Positions 1-6,340 of a stretch of DNA of 9,614 nt are shown here, in pieces. The translations under genes were made by a program, and so were the position numbers. The notes under the pieces were generated by a model. That model worked only from the letters and a program-made list of their open reading frames with translations, ran no database searches and had not been told where the DNA came from. Position 1 is the first letter of the stretch; every line of letters starts with the position of its first letter. Location of the stretch: positions 1 to 9,614 of the forward strand of contig JAUZEI010000389.1 in assembly GCA_030839105.1 (NCBI GenBank), read 5' to 3'. This DNA comes from Actinomycetota bacterium (lineage in GTDB: Bacteria > Actinomycetota > Acidimicrobiia > IMCC26256 > PALSA-610).

Positions 1-1
1 C

Positions 2-670
2 GACCCGATCGTCATGCCCGACGGCCGGATCGGTCACGCCGAGATGCGCGTCGGCGACACCGTCTTCATGCTGGCCGGCGAGTTCCCCGAGGAAGGCCAC
101 ATGAGCCCGGAGTCGTTGGGCGGCAGCAGCGTCGGTCTCATGCTGCACGTGCCGGACTCCGAGGCGACCTACGCGCGGGCCGTCGAGATGGGCGCGACCG
201 CGCTGCGGCCGATCGCGGAGTCGTACGGTGCGCGGGGCGGGACGATCCGTGATCCGGTCGGTCACCGTTGGTTCGTGCAGACGGCCGTCGAAGCGGACGA
301 CCTTCCCGTCGAGGACGTCTTCGGCCGGCGCTACGGCGACATCGGCTACATCACGCTCAACGTCGAGGACGGCGACAAGGCGGCGCGCTTCTTCGGCGCC
401 CTGTTCGACTGGCAGCTGGAACCCGGATACCAACCCGGCGCGTTCCACATCTCGTCGATCACGCCCCCCGCAGGGATCGACAGCCGGCCGGGCGACCCGG
501 AGGTACGCCTGTTCTTCCGGGTCGACGACATCGAGGCGGCCGCGGCCCGCGTCCGCGATCTCGGCGGCCAGGTGCTTACTGTCACCGACTACGACTCGGG
601 CGGCAACGCCGAGTGCGTCGACGACCAGGGACTGCGGTTCGACCTCTTCCGGCCGAAGCCCGGGTACTGA
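2..670 (+). CDS. Two-domain VOC (glyoxalase/bleomycin-resistance) family protein, 5' end missing
   Basis: The reading frame is open to the left edge (the codons before the first ATG at 14 read D-P-I-V), so the gene starts outside the window; the ATG at 14 is probably internal. Two vicinal-oxygen-chelate modules are visible. Counting from that ATG, residues 1-90 are the end of a PhnB-like module, with the typical G-A-T-x-L-R-P and R-D-P-x-G-H-R-W stretch near 59-86. A second module covers about 109-213, beginning D-I-G-Y-I-T-L-N-V-E-D and ending R-F-D-L-F. VOC proteins include glyoxalases, dioxygenases, epimerases and antibiotic-binding proteins; nothing here fixes a substrate. In the second module the usual first metal-ligand position appears to hold Y or I rather than His, so a metal-dependent reaction there is doubtful. 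The gene converges on the small minus-strand gene downstream. The family call is firm; the function is unknown. Confidence 0.85.
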   Translation, partial: DPIVMPDGRIGHAEMRVGDTVFMLAGEFPEEGHMSPESLGGSSVGLMLHVPDSEATYARAVEMGATALRPIAESYGARGGTIRDPVGHRWFVQTAVEADDLPVEDVFGRRYGDIGYITLNVEDGDKAARFFGALFDWQLEPGYQPGAFHISSITPPAGIDSRPGDPEVRLFFRVDDIEAAAARVRDLGGQVLTVTDYDSGGNAECVDDQGLRFDLFRPKPGY

Positions 671-757
671 ACGACTCGCAACCAGGGCGGCCCGTTCCGC
701 ATCGGTACGGAAGTCGGCGGTTCGACCCGACCGGAAATATGCGCACGTCGCAGAGGA

Positions 758-964
758 CTAGAGGCGGCGACTCGCGCGTCGCTGCGCGATGCGCGCGCGG
801 AACATCTCGCGGCGGTGTCTCATCTTCACGAAGAACACCGCGCGCGTCACGGCCATCGCACCGAGCAGCACACCGAGCACGACGTGCCCGTTGACGAGCA
901 GCATGACCGCGAGCGTCGCGGTCAGCGCGACCAGAATCCAGCGAACGACCCGTAGTGAGGTCAT
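758..964 (-). CDS. Small two-helix membrane protein of unknown function
   Basis: This encodes 68 residues beginning M-T-S-L-R-V-V-R-W. I chose the ATG at 964 over the longer upstream frame because a near-perfect Shine-Dalgarno (AAGGAGG) lies 5 bases before it, and the residues encoded further upstream look non-coding. Two hydrophobic segments, about 9-24 and 27-46, are separated by a short N-G-H turn. The last third is strongly basic (R-H-R-R-E-M-F-R-A-R, then R-R-A-S-R-R-L), so by the positive-inside rule both ends should face the cytoplasm. I do not recognise a family. It is divergent from the ECF sigma gene across about 140 bases, so the two could share a control region. It could be a structural or accessory membrane peptide; no function can be assigned. 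Confidence 0.72.
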   Translation of the reverse strand: MTSLRVVRWILVALTATLAVMLLVNGHVVLGVLLGAMAVTRAVFFVKMRHRREMFRARIAQRRASRRL

Positions 965-969
965 CCAAT

Positions 970-976
970 CCTCCTT
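970..976 (-). promoter_or_regulatory. Shine-Dalgarno site of the small membrane protein
   Basis: On the minus strand this reads AAGGAGG, 5 bases before the ATG at 964. It is the best ribosome-binding site in the window and decides the start of the 68-residue protein against the longer open frame reaching to 1105. Confidence 0.8.
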
Positions 977-1067
977 GCATCCCTCCGTGGCCTCGTACTG
1001 AGTGTCGCGGACCAGTATGAGGCGGCCGGTCGGGAGACGTGAGGACTTTGTAAACCGCTTCGGGGGT

Positions 1068-1093
1068 GGAACCCGGACGGCCCGGGCGGTGTA
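1068..1093 (+). promoter_or_regulatory. Candidate ECF-type promoter of the sigma factor gene
   Basis: GGAACC at 1068-1073, a 16-base spacer, then TGTA at 1090-1093. GGAAC or a close variant as the -35 element and a CGTA/CGTC-like -10 about 16-17 bases later is the usual architecture of ECF promoters. The same element with the same spacing occurs upstream of the lipoprotein gene at 2405-2430. A transcript starting 7-9 bases after the TGTA would begin just before the ATG at 1107. This would make the sigma factor autoregulatory, which is common in the family; here it is inferred from sequence only. Confidence 0.5.
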
Positions 1094-1106
1094 TGCAATG
1101 CACACA

Positions 1107-1652
1107 ATGGATCGACGGAGCGATGCGGAGCTGGTGATCGCCGCCCGGCAGGGCGATCTCGGCGCGTTCGCGGTGCTGGTCGAGCGCTACCGCGCGCCGG
1201 CCCTTCGGGTCGCATACGGCATCGCGGGCAACGAGGCAGAGGATGCAGTGCAGGACGCGTTCGTGAAGGCGTATCGCAAGCTCGAAGGTTTTCGGACCGA
1301 CGCCGCGTTCCGTCCCTGGCTGTTCACGATCGTCGCCAACGAGGCGCGTAACCGGCGCCGCTCCTCTTCACGCCGGAGCAAGCTCGACCTCCAGGTACGC
1401 GACCAACCGCGGTCGGCTGCCGCCGCAGTCGAAGACGTCGTCGCGCGGCGCGACCAGCGCCGGCGCCTCCTCGATGTCGTGGCGAGCCTCCCCGACCGGT
1501 ATCGCGAGGTCGTCGCATTGCGGTACTTCGCCGGACTCAGCGAGAGCGAGACCGCGGAAGTCCTCTCATGCCCGTTGGGTACCGCGAAGTCACGGCTCTC
1601 CCGGGCACTCAACCTGTTGCGCGCCCAGCTCGGCGAGGAGGTGGTGTCGTGA
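1107..1652 (+). CDS. ECF-subfamily RNA polymerase sigma factor
   Basis: This encodes 181 residues and directs RNA polymerase to a dedicated promoter set. Region 2 spans about 10-80: the Q-G-D-x-x-A-F-x-x-L-V-E-R-Y helix, then A-E-D-A-V-Q-D-A-F-V-K-A-Y (core binding), then F-R-P-W-L-F-T-I-V-A-N-E (-10 recognition). A charged, Ala-rich linker leads to region 4 at about 120-172, with L-P-D-R-Y-R-E-V-V-A-L-R-Y and the helix-turn-helix L-S-E-S-E-T-A-E-V-L ending G-T-A-K-S-R-L-S-R-A. The start is uncertain: ATG 1107 is chosen because the putative promoter would place the transcript start after the alternative ATG at 1098, and a GTG at 1002 would add an unconserved tail. Its stop overlaps the next start by 4 bases (GTGA), a classic sigma/anti-sigma coupling. 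No extra C-terminal domain is present. Confidence 0.93.
   Translation: MDRRSDAELVIAARQGDLGAFAVLVERYRAPALRVAYGIAGNEAEDAVQDAFVKAYRKLEGFRTDAAFRPWLFTIVANEARNRRRSSSRRSKLDLQVRDQPRSAAAAVEDVVARRDQRRRLLDVVASLPDRYREVVALRYFAGLSESETAEVLSCPLGTAKSRLSRALNLLRAQLGEEVVS
1635..1641 (+). promoter_or_regulatory. Shine-Dalgarno site of the anti-sigma-like gene
   Basis: GAGGAGG lies inside the sigma factor's last codons, 7 bases before the GTG at 1649. It selects that GTG, rather than the ATG at 1568 far inside the sigma gene, as the real start. Confidence 0.75.
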
Positions 1653-2401
1653 CCGCGCTCGAGGAAGCCCTCTTCGATCTGGCCGAACATCTCGACCATC
1701 CGGACGGCGAGCGACTGGAAGCCACCGTTCTGCGGCGGATCGGTGAACCGGCGCCGTCCGAGGAGTCGCGGCGTTCGCGGATCCGGGCGATGGTCGCGGT
1801 CGCGGCCGTCGTCGTCGTCATCGCCGGTGCGCTCGTCGCCGTCGCGCCGGCGCGCCGGGCGATCGCCGACTGGCTGGGAATCGGCGCGGTGGAGGTCCGT
1901 CGCGTCGGCCTACCGCTTCCGAACGGTCCGAGCGCGCACGCCGTTCCGGGCGCAGTCGGCTCGACTTCGCCCACCGTCAGCGAGGGATTGGAGATCGCAA
2001 CCGCGCAGCGGCGCGTCACGTTCAGGATCGCAGTGCCCCGCGACCCGACGGCCGGGACACTCGCGGGGGTCGAGGTCGACCGCCGCGTACCCGGTGGTTT
2101 CGTCGTCCTTCGCTACCCGCGCTTCACTCTCATCGAGATCGCATCCCAGGGCGACGTGCCGGTCGTCGGGAAGTTGCTCGCGCCCGGCGAGCGCGTCGAT
2201 CCGGTGACTGTCGGTGGAGCGCCCGGGTTCTGGGTGGTGGGCGCACATCAGGTCACGTACCTCGACCGTTCGGGTCGTCTGCGGACCGACACCGTGCGCC
2301 GATCCGGAGCGGTGCTGATATGGGCGGCGACCGGCGTCACCTACCGGATCGAAGGGCTCGACCGAGTAGCGGCGGCGAGGATGGCGGCGTCGGTGCACTG
2401 A
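1649..2401 (+). CDS. Single-pass membrane anti-sigma-factor-like protein
   Basis: This encodes 250 residues from a GTG that overlaps the sigma factor's TGA. A cytoplasmic, acidic N-terminus (about 1-45, with E-E-A-L-F-D-L-A-E-H-L) precedes one hydrophobic helix at about 47-66, followed by A-P-A-R-R-A-I-A-D-W-L-G-I and a long extracytoplasmic domain. Near the end are G-A-P-G-F-W-V-V-G-A-H-Q-V-T-Y and A-V-L-I-W-A-A-T-G-V-T-Y-R-I-E-G, a pattern I associate with outer domains of actinobacterial sigma regulators. By position and topology it should hold the ECF factor at the membrane and respond to an outside signal. There is no cysteine in the protein, so it is not a zinc-binding (HxxxCxxC) anti-sigma. 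The sigma-binding helix cannot be proved by eye. Alternatively, it could be a sensor or effector only co-transcribed with the sigma factor. Confidence 0.72.
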   Translation: MTALEEALFDLAEHLDHPDGERLEATVLRRIGEPAPSEESRRSRIRAMVAVAAVVVVIAGALVAVAPARRAIADWLGIGAVEVRRVGLPLPNGPSAHAVPGAVGSTSPTVSEGLEIATAQRRVTFRIAVPRDPTAGTLAGVEVDRRVPGGFVVLRYPRFTLIEIASQGDVPVVGKLLAPGERVDPVTVGGAPGFWVVGAHQVTYLDRSGRLRTDTVRRSGAVLIWAATGVTYRIEGLDRVAAARMAASVH

Positions 2402-2404
2402 TCG

Positions 2405-2430
2405 GGAACCTCGGTGCCCCTGCCGGTGTA
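2405..2430 (+). promoter_or_regulatory. Candidate ECF-type promoter of the lipoprotein gene
   Basis: GGAACC at 2405-2410, a 16-base spacer, then TGTA at 2427-2430. Elements and spacing match those upstream of the sigma gene (1068-1093), while the two spacers are otherwise unlike each other. The -10 ends 8 bases before the ATG at 2439, so a transcript would be leaderless or nearly so. No Shine-Dalgarno is visible before that ATG. The site begins just after the anti-sigma stop codon. Confidence 0.5.
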
Positions 2431-2438
2431 CTCCGCTC

Positions 2439-3464
2439 ATGATCCGACGTTTGATGCTCGTCTCCATCGCCTCGGTCCTCGCGGTCTCGGGCGCGGCCGC
2501 GTGCGCGTCGAGCAAACCGAAGACGACCCGGACGGTGAAGGTCGACACTCCCCCGGCCGGGACGGGACATGTGCTCCTCGTGCAGTTCGACAAGGGGATC
2601 GGCGCGGTGGCGGAGGGCTCGTCCGTGCCGGTGTGGCAGGACCCGGACGCGATCGCCGCGCTCGACGGTTCCGCGGTGTTCACGGTGCGACGCGCCGGCC
2701 CGGGCGGCACCGACCGTCTGGTACGACTCGATCTGCGGAGCGGTGCCGTGCGCGCGTCGTGGCCGTTGCCGACCGCCGGGCTGGCGGTGAACGCCGTTGC
2801 ACCCGAGGGACGTTGGGTCGCGTTGACCAATCGGCGAGCCGGTTACGGAAGTCAGGGTCGGGCGTCCACCGTGCTCGTCGTGTTCGACGCGCGAGCGGGG
2901 GCCGAGGCGAAGCGCGTCGATCTCGCCGGCGACGTGCAACCGGAGGCGTTCTCGGTCGACGGAGCGCTGGTCTTCGCACTCGGCTACTCGACCGACCACT
3001 ACCGCGTGCAGACGATCGAGCTCCTGACCGGCGAGCGGTACGACACCAACGACCGCGACAAGGGGCTGCCGCCCGAAGACATGCACGGCCACGCGGTCCA
3101 TGGTGTGATGAGCGCCGATCACAAGCTCCTCGCGACGCTGTATCGCAATCCCGCCAACGCGAAGGAGCCCGCGTTCGTGCACGTCATCGATCTCGAGCAC
3201 ACGTGGTCGTACTGCGCCGACCTCCCCGTGCCGTTCGGCACCGGCCCCGCGGGTACGGACGTGATCCAACTCACCGCGAACGGCACCGTGCTCGTCGCCG
3301 CAAACGGAGCCGGTCGCCTCGCCGAGATCAACATCGACGACGTCCGGACGCCCGGCACCGACCCCGTACGGGTGACGTACCGGGCCGGAACGATCCCGCC
3401 CGCCCATCCCGAGCTCGAGGCGATCGCCGGATTCGTATACGTGCTCGCGACCGTCGCCGAATAG
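2439..3464 (+). CDS. Secreted lipoprotein, probable beta-propeller fold
   Basis: This encodes 341 residues. The N-terminus is a lipoprotein signal: M-I-R-R, a hydrophobic run at about 5-18, and the lipobox A-A-A-C with the lipidated Cys at residue 22, followed by a Ser/Lys/Thr linker. The mature part shows repeated strand-like units of alternating hydrophobics ended by turns such as D-G-S-A-V-F, P-E-G-R-W-V-A-L, V-D-G-A-L-V-F-A-L and A-D-H-K-L-L-A-T-L, spaced as in WD40/YncE-like propellers that report on a surface partner or ligand. There are also D-L-R-S-G and D-A-R-A-G blade-closing turns. No catalytic motif is seen. It lies 37 bases after the anti-sigma-like gene and carries the same putative ECF promoter, so it may be an output of, or a signal source for, that system. 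Lipoprotein is firm, propeller is likely, role unknown. Confidence 0.8.
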   Translation: MIRRLMLVSIASVLAVSGAAACASSKPKTTRTVKVDTPPAGTGHVLLVQFDKGIGAVAEGSSVPVWQDPDAIAALDGSAVFTVRRAGPGGTDRLVRLDLRSGAVRASWPLPTAGLAVNAVAPEGRWVALTNRRAGYGSQGRASTVLVVFDARAGAEAKRVDLAGDVQPEAFSVDGALVFALGYSTDHYRVQTIELLTGERYDTNDRDKGLPPEDMHGHAVHGVMSADHKLLATLYRNPANAKEPAFVHVIDLEHTWSYCADLPVPFGTGPAGTDVIQLTANGTVLVAANGAGRLAEINIDDVRTPGTDPVRVTYRAGTIPPAHPELEAIAGFVYVLATVAE

Positions 3465-3496
3465 CAATATCGGACGGAGCGCGGAAACATGAGGGC

Positions 3497-4354
3497 ATGT
3501 TCCGACTCGTCACCGTCAACGGACGTTCCGCGCTCGAGCACGACGGCGAGTGGTACGACGTCGCCGAGGTGGCGAACGACCCATCGCTCGCCGATCCCCT
3601 GACCGCGATCGCGCGGCATCACGAACTGCACGCGCTCAACGCGCGGTGCGTGGCGGCGTCGGGCGGGGGGCGCATCGACAGCGCCGTGCTCGGGGCGCCG
3701 GTGCCGCGGCCGATCCAATCGTTCGGCATCGGGCTCAACTACCGCGATCACGCGGGCGAGTCGGGCATGACGCTTCCGCCCGCGCCGCTCACCTTCACGA
3801 AGTTCCCGAGCTGCATTGCCGGACCGACGGCCGACATCCCGCTGTCGGGCGAGATGGTCGACTGGGAGGTGGAGATCGTCGCGGTGATCGGTACGGAGGC
3901 AACGAGGGTCTCGGTGGACGACGCGTGGGGTGTCGTCGCCGGGCTCACGCTCGGTCAGGACGTCTCCGACCGGGCTGTGCAGCTGACGGGTACGCCACCC
4001 CAGTTCTGTCTCGGGAAGAGCTTCCCGAACTTCGGACCGATCGGGCCGGCGCTCGTCTCCATCGATGCGTTCGAAGATCCGGACGACATCGGACTCTGGT
4101 GCGACGTCGAGGGCGAACGCATGCAGGAGGCTCGCACCAACCAACTGATCTTCCCGATCCCGGTGATCGTCGCGTACTTGTCATCGATCTGCACGCTGTA
4201 TCCGGGCGACCTCATCTTCACGGGCACGCCGTCGGGCGTCGGCATGGCGCGTGGGCGTTACCTCGCGGCGGGCGAAGTGGTCGTCTCGGGCGCGGAGGTC
4301 ATCGGCGAGCTACGCAACGTCTGCACTCCCGGCGCCGGCCCGCTCGACATCTGA
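3497..4354 (+). CDS. Fumarylacetoacetate hydrolase (FAH) family protein
   Basis: This encodes 285 residues. FAH-family enzymes hydrolyse C-C bonds of diketo acids, or isomerise or decarboxylate related oxo-acids, in aromatic and sugar-acid breakdown in the cytoplasm. Family marks are G-L-N-Y-R-D-H-A-G-E (79-88, with the usual His and Glu), the metal ligands Glu124 and Glu126 in V-D-W-E-V-E-I and Asp155 in L-G-Q-D-V-S-D-R, K-S-F-P-N-F-G-P-I-G-P (174-184), and G-D-L-I-F-T-G-T-P-S-G-V-G (237-249). Length and order fit a complete single-domain member with an N-terminal cap of about 70 residues. The ATG at 3497 begins M-F-R-L-V-T-V-N-G as relatives do; the open frame continues far upstream, but only as an out-of-frame shadow of the lipoprotein gene. 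No clear Shine-Dalgarno is visible. The substrate cannot be told from sequence. Confidence 0.93.
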   Translation: MFRLVTVNGRSALEHDGEWYDVAEVANDPSLADPLTAIARHHELHALNARCVAASGGGRIDSAVLGAPVPRPIQSFGIGLNYRDHAGESGMTLPPAPLTFTKFPSCIAGPTADIPLSGEMVDWEVEIVAVIGTEATRVSVDDAWGVVAGLTLGQDVSDRAVQLTGTPPQFCLGKSFPNFGPIGPALVSIDAFEDPDDIGLWCDVEGERMQEARTNQLIFPIPVIVAYLSSICTLYPGDLIFTGTPSGVGMARGRYLAAGEVVVSGAEVIGELRNVCTPGAGPLDI

Positions 4355-4376
4355 GCCGACGTCTCGCGTCGTCGCG

Positions 4377-4406
4377 GTGACACCGGCCCCGCCACTGCGG
4401 CATGGT
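4377..4406 (+). promoter_or_regulatory. Candidate vegetative-type promoter of the glycosyltransferase gene
   Basis: GTGACA (4377-4382, one mismatch to TTGACA), an 18-base spacer and CATGGT (4401-4406), which keeps the A and final T of a -10 hexamer. The hexamer ends 6 bases before the ATG at 4413, so transcription would start at or next to the start codon. The -10 is poor, so this remains a candidate. Confidence 0.3.
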
Positions 4407-4412
4407 GTGGCG

Positions 4413-5561
4413 ATGCGAGTGCTGGTTACGTCGACACCGGGTTCGGGACACATCCACCCACTCGTCCCGCTCGCGACCGCGTTGCAGGCCGCGGGTCACG
4501 ACGTCGTGTGGGCGACGGCCCGGGAGTCGCGGTCGCGCGTCGAGCGCTATGGCTTCCGGTCGTTCGCGGCCGGGCTGGGCACGACCGAGCGTCGCGAACG
4601 GTTCCTGAAACTCAGTCCGGACGTGTTCACGCTTCCACATCGTGAGCAGCGGATCGTCCTCATGCCCGGCCTCTTCGGCCGGGTCGCGGCCGCTCCCATG
4701 CGCTCCGATCTCGACCCCATCGTCGAGGAGTACCGGCCCGACGTCATCGTGCACGACCTTGCGGAATTCGCGGCGCCGCTCGTTGCAACCGGACGGCGAA
4801 TCCCGCACGTCACCGTGGCTTTCGGCGGCGCGCTGCCCGACGAGATCGAGTCGTCCATGGTCGAGAGCGTCGCCGATCTCTGGGCGGCCGACGGACTGAG
4901 CGTGCCCGACGCGACCTGGCTCTACGACGACCTCTACCTGCACCCCTTCCCGGCGGCGCTCGGGGCGCTCCCGCGGGCACCTACGGCACGCGGCATGCGC
5001 CCGTTGAACTTCGACGGTGGGGCGCGGAGCGAGCCACCGCCCTGGGTGTCAGCGCTCGGCCGCGACCGGCCCCTGGTGTACGCGTCGTTCGGCACCGATC
5101 CTCTGGCCCCCGCGCCCTGGACCGACGTTCTCTCGGCGCTCGCCCTGGCCGACGCCGACGCAGTCGCGACCATCGGGGTCGTCGACGAGTCGTCGATCGG
5201 GCCGGTGCCGGCGAACGTTCGCGTCGAGGCGTACGTACCGCAGACATTCCTGCTGGACCGGGCCGATGTCGTGCTGTCCCACGGAGGTGCGGGGACGGTC
5301 CTCGGCGCGGCGACGCACGGCGTCCCGCAGCTGTGCGTGCCGCTCGCGGCCGATCAATGGGCGAACGCAGACGCGGTCGCGGCGTCGGGCGCGGGTATCA
5401 CGCTCGAGCTCGACCAACGGGAACCGGCGGCGATTCACGCCGCGCTCCGGCGGCTCCTCGACGAACGCGAGCTTCGCGACACGGCGACGAAGCTGGCGGC
5501 CGATTTCCGCGCGCTGCCGCATCCGCGCGAGTACGTCGAAGTGATCGAAGGGCTCGCGTAA
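4413..5561 (+). CDS. GT-B fold glycosyltransferase (UGT/MGT-like, family 1 type)
   Basis: This encodes 382 residues. It should transfer a sugar from a nucleotide donor to a small acceptor such as a lipid, polyketide, phenol or macrolide. The N-terminal half opens M-R-V-L-V-T-S-T-P-G-S-G-H-I-H-P-L-V-P-L-A, with the likely catalytic base His13, and reaches P-D-V-I-V-H-D at 109-115. The C-terminal half starts near R-P-L-V-Y-A-S-F-G-T (219-228) and contains the donor-binding block at about 283-322, including S-H-G-G-A-G-T, H-G-V-P-Q-L-C-V-P and D-Q-W-A-N-A. Length is normal for bacterial members. The ATG at 4413 fits the family start; an in-frame GTG at 4407 is possible. No Shine-Dalgarno is visible. 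It sits between an FAH-family enzyme and a VOC/oxidoreductase operon, without clear co-transcription with either. The acceptor is unknown. Confidence 0.9.
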   Translation: MRVLVTSTPGSGHIHPLVPLATALQAAGHDVVWATARESRSRVERYGFRSFAAGLGTTERRERFLKLSPDVFTLPHREQRIVLMPGLFGRVAAAPMRSDLDPIVEEYRPDVIVHDLAEFAAPLVATGRRIPHVTVAFGGALPDEIESSMVESVADLWAADGLSVPDATWLYDDLYLHPFPAALGALPRAPTARGMRPLNFDGGARSEPPPWVSALGRDRPLVYASFGTDPLAPAPWTDVLSALALADADAVATIGVVDESSIGPVPANVRVEAYVPQTFLLDRADVVLSHGGAGTVLGAATHGVPQLCVPLAADQWANADAVAASGAGITLELDQREPAAIHAALRRLLDERELRDTATKLAADFRALPHPREYVEVIEGLA

Positions 5562-5572
5562 CGCGTCATCGG

Positions 5573-5578
5573 TACCCT
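5573..5578 (+). promoter_or_regulatory. Candidate -10 element before the VOC/oxidoreductase operon
   Basis: TACCCT fits TANNNT and ends 7 bases before the GTG at 5586. No convincing -35 hexamer is found at 16-19 bases upstream and no Shine-Dalgarno precedes the GTG, so a leaderless transcript is possible but weakly supported. Confidence 0.3.
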
Positions 5579-5585
5579 TCCCGGC

Positions 5586-5966
5586 GTGGCGATCACGGGC
5601 ATGGCAAATCTCGCGGTGAAGGTCGCGGACCTCGACGCCGCCTGCGCGTTCTACGAGGCGGCCGGCGCCGAGGTACGCGACCGGATGCACTGGAACAACG
5701 GCGAGCGGGCCGACGTCTTCCTCGGCCCGATCATGATCACGCTGTTCACCCACGCGATCTACGAGGACGCGGTCGAGCTCCCGGCCGAAGGGTTCCTGCA
5801 TCCCGCGCTCTTCACCGACGATCTCGACGCCCAGCTCGCCGGTCACACGTTGGTGTGGGGGCCGGCGGTCGTCGAGGGCGCGTTCGGCAAACGGCGCATT
5901 GCGTTCGTCGAGGCGCCGGGCGGCATCCGACTCGAGTTCATGGAACAGCTGGAGGATCCGGCATGA
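5586..5966 (+). CDS. Small single-domain VOC family protein, first metal ligand apparently lost
   Basis: This encodes 126 residues from GTG 5586; an ATG at 5601 (M-A-N-L-A-V-K-V) would be a shorter alternative. One betaalphabetabetabeta pair is seen: N-L-A-V-K-V-A-D-L-D-A-A-C-A-F-Y-E (8-24) and H-P-A-L-F-T-D-D-L-D (71-80), closing with P-G-G-I-R-L-E-F-M (110-118). His71 and Glu116 fall at normal metal-ligand places, but the first ligand position holds Asn8 instead of His. The protein could bind its partner or ligand without metal, or bind metal differently. It is the first of three overlapping genes: its TGA overlaps the next ATG by 4 bases. As VOC proteins often work as dimers, it could pair with the neighbouring VOC protein; that is inference. 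Confidence 0.87.
   Translation: MAITGMANLAVKVADLDAACAFYEAAGAEVRDRMHWNNGERADVFLGPIMITLFTHAIYEDAVELPAEGFLHPALFTDDLDAQLAGHTLVWGPAVVEGAFGKRRIAFVEAPGGIRLEFMEQLEDPA
5951..5955 (+). promoter_or_regulatory. Shine-Dalgarno site of the second VOC gene
   Basis: GGAGG sits in the last codons of the preceding VOC gene, 7 bases before the ATG at 5963, supporting that start and translational coupling. Confidence 0.7.
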
Positions 5967-6340
5967 AGGTCACGCGCTTCCACCACGTGTCGGTGAACAG
6001 CAACGACACGCCGCTCGACGCGATGGTCGAGTTCTACCGCGACGTGCTCGGCCTGGCCGACGAGTCCCGGCCCGAGATCGCCGGCATCGCCGGGCACTGG
6101 CATCTCGTCGGCGATCAACAGCTGCACCTCGTCGCGGCGCCGCCCTCGGGGAACGCGATCGATACGACCGGTCACCACTACTGCGTCGCGGTCGACGACC
6201 TGCCTGCCGCGATCGCCGAGCTTGAAGCACGAGGCATCGAGTACGTGCGCGCGGTACAGGGGCAGAACACCGTCCAGATCTGGATCGCCGACCCGGCCGG
6301 AAACACCATCGAGCTGCAACAGGAGATCCGCACCCCGTGA
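5963..6340 (+). CDS. Small VOC family protein with intact metal-ligand set
   Basis: This encodes 125 residues beginning M-K-V-T-R-F-H-H-V-S-V-N-S. Two modules are clear: the first with H-H-V-S-V and M-V-E-F-Y-R-D-V-L-G-L (7-31), the second with H-H-Y-C-V-A-V-D-D-L (71-80) and D-P-A-G-N-T-I-E-L (110-118). His8, His55, His72 and Glu117 sit where the four VOC metal ligands normally lie, so an active metalloenzyme (glyoxalase, epimerase, lyase or dioxygenase type) is plausible. It overlaps the previous gene by ATGA and the next by GTGA, and so is very likely co-translated with both. The ATG has a good Shine-Dalgarno and matches the family start; the frame is open far upstream only as shadow. The substrate is unknown; the neighbouring oxidoreductase suggests a sugar or polyol-like compound. 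Confidence 0.92.
   Translation: MKVTRFHHVSVNSNDTPLDAMVEFYRDVLGLADESRPEIAGIAGHWHLVGDQQLHLVAAPPSGNAIDTTGHHYCVAVDDLPAAIAELEARGIEYVRAVQGQNTVQIWIADPAGNTIELQQEIRTP
6321..6326 (+). promoter_or_regulatory. Shine-Dalgarno site of the oxidoreductase gene
   Basis: AGGAGA lies 10 bases before the GTG at 6337, inside the end of the second VOC gene. It supports the overlapping GTG start. Confidence 0.6.

Noticed and set aside
695..712. Short inverted repeat TTCCG / CGGAA in the gap between the first VOC gene and the small membrane gene, considered as a terminator.
   Set aside because: Only 5 base pairs with an 8-base loop and no T-run; this is expected by chance in such DNA.
2337..3467. Long minus-strand open frame opposite the lipoprotein gene.
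   Set aside because: Its product has no recognisable motif and lies antisense to a well-supported gene. Long antisense frames are expected where third positions are almost all G or C.
2414..3496. Long open frame in which the FAH-family gene appears to extend about 360 codons upstream, across the lipoprotein gene.
   Set aside because: The added residues are Arg-rich and low in complexity, typical of a shifted frame in high-GC DNA. They overlap a lipoprotein gene with clear signal and codon bias, and the FAH family begins at the ATG at 3497.
5333..5962. Upstream extension of the second VOC gene through the glycosyltransferase end and first VOC gene.
   Set aside because: The extension is Arg/Gly-rich shadow sequence. 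The ATG at 5963 has a Shine-Dalgarno, overlaps the previous stop and matches the family N-terminus.
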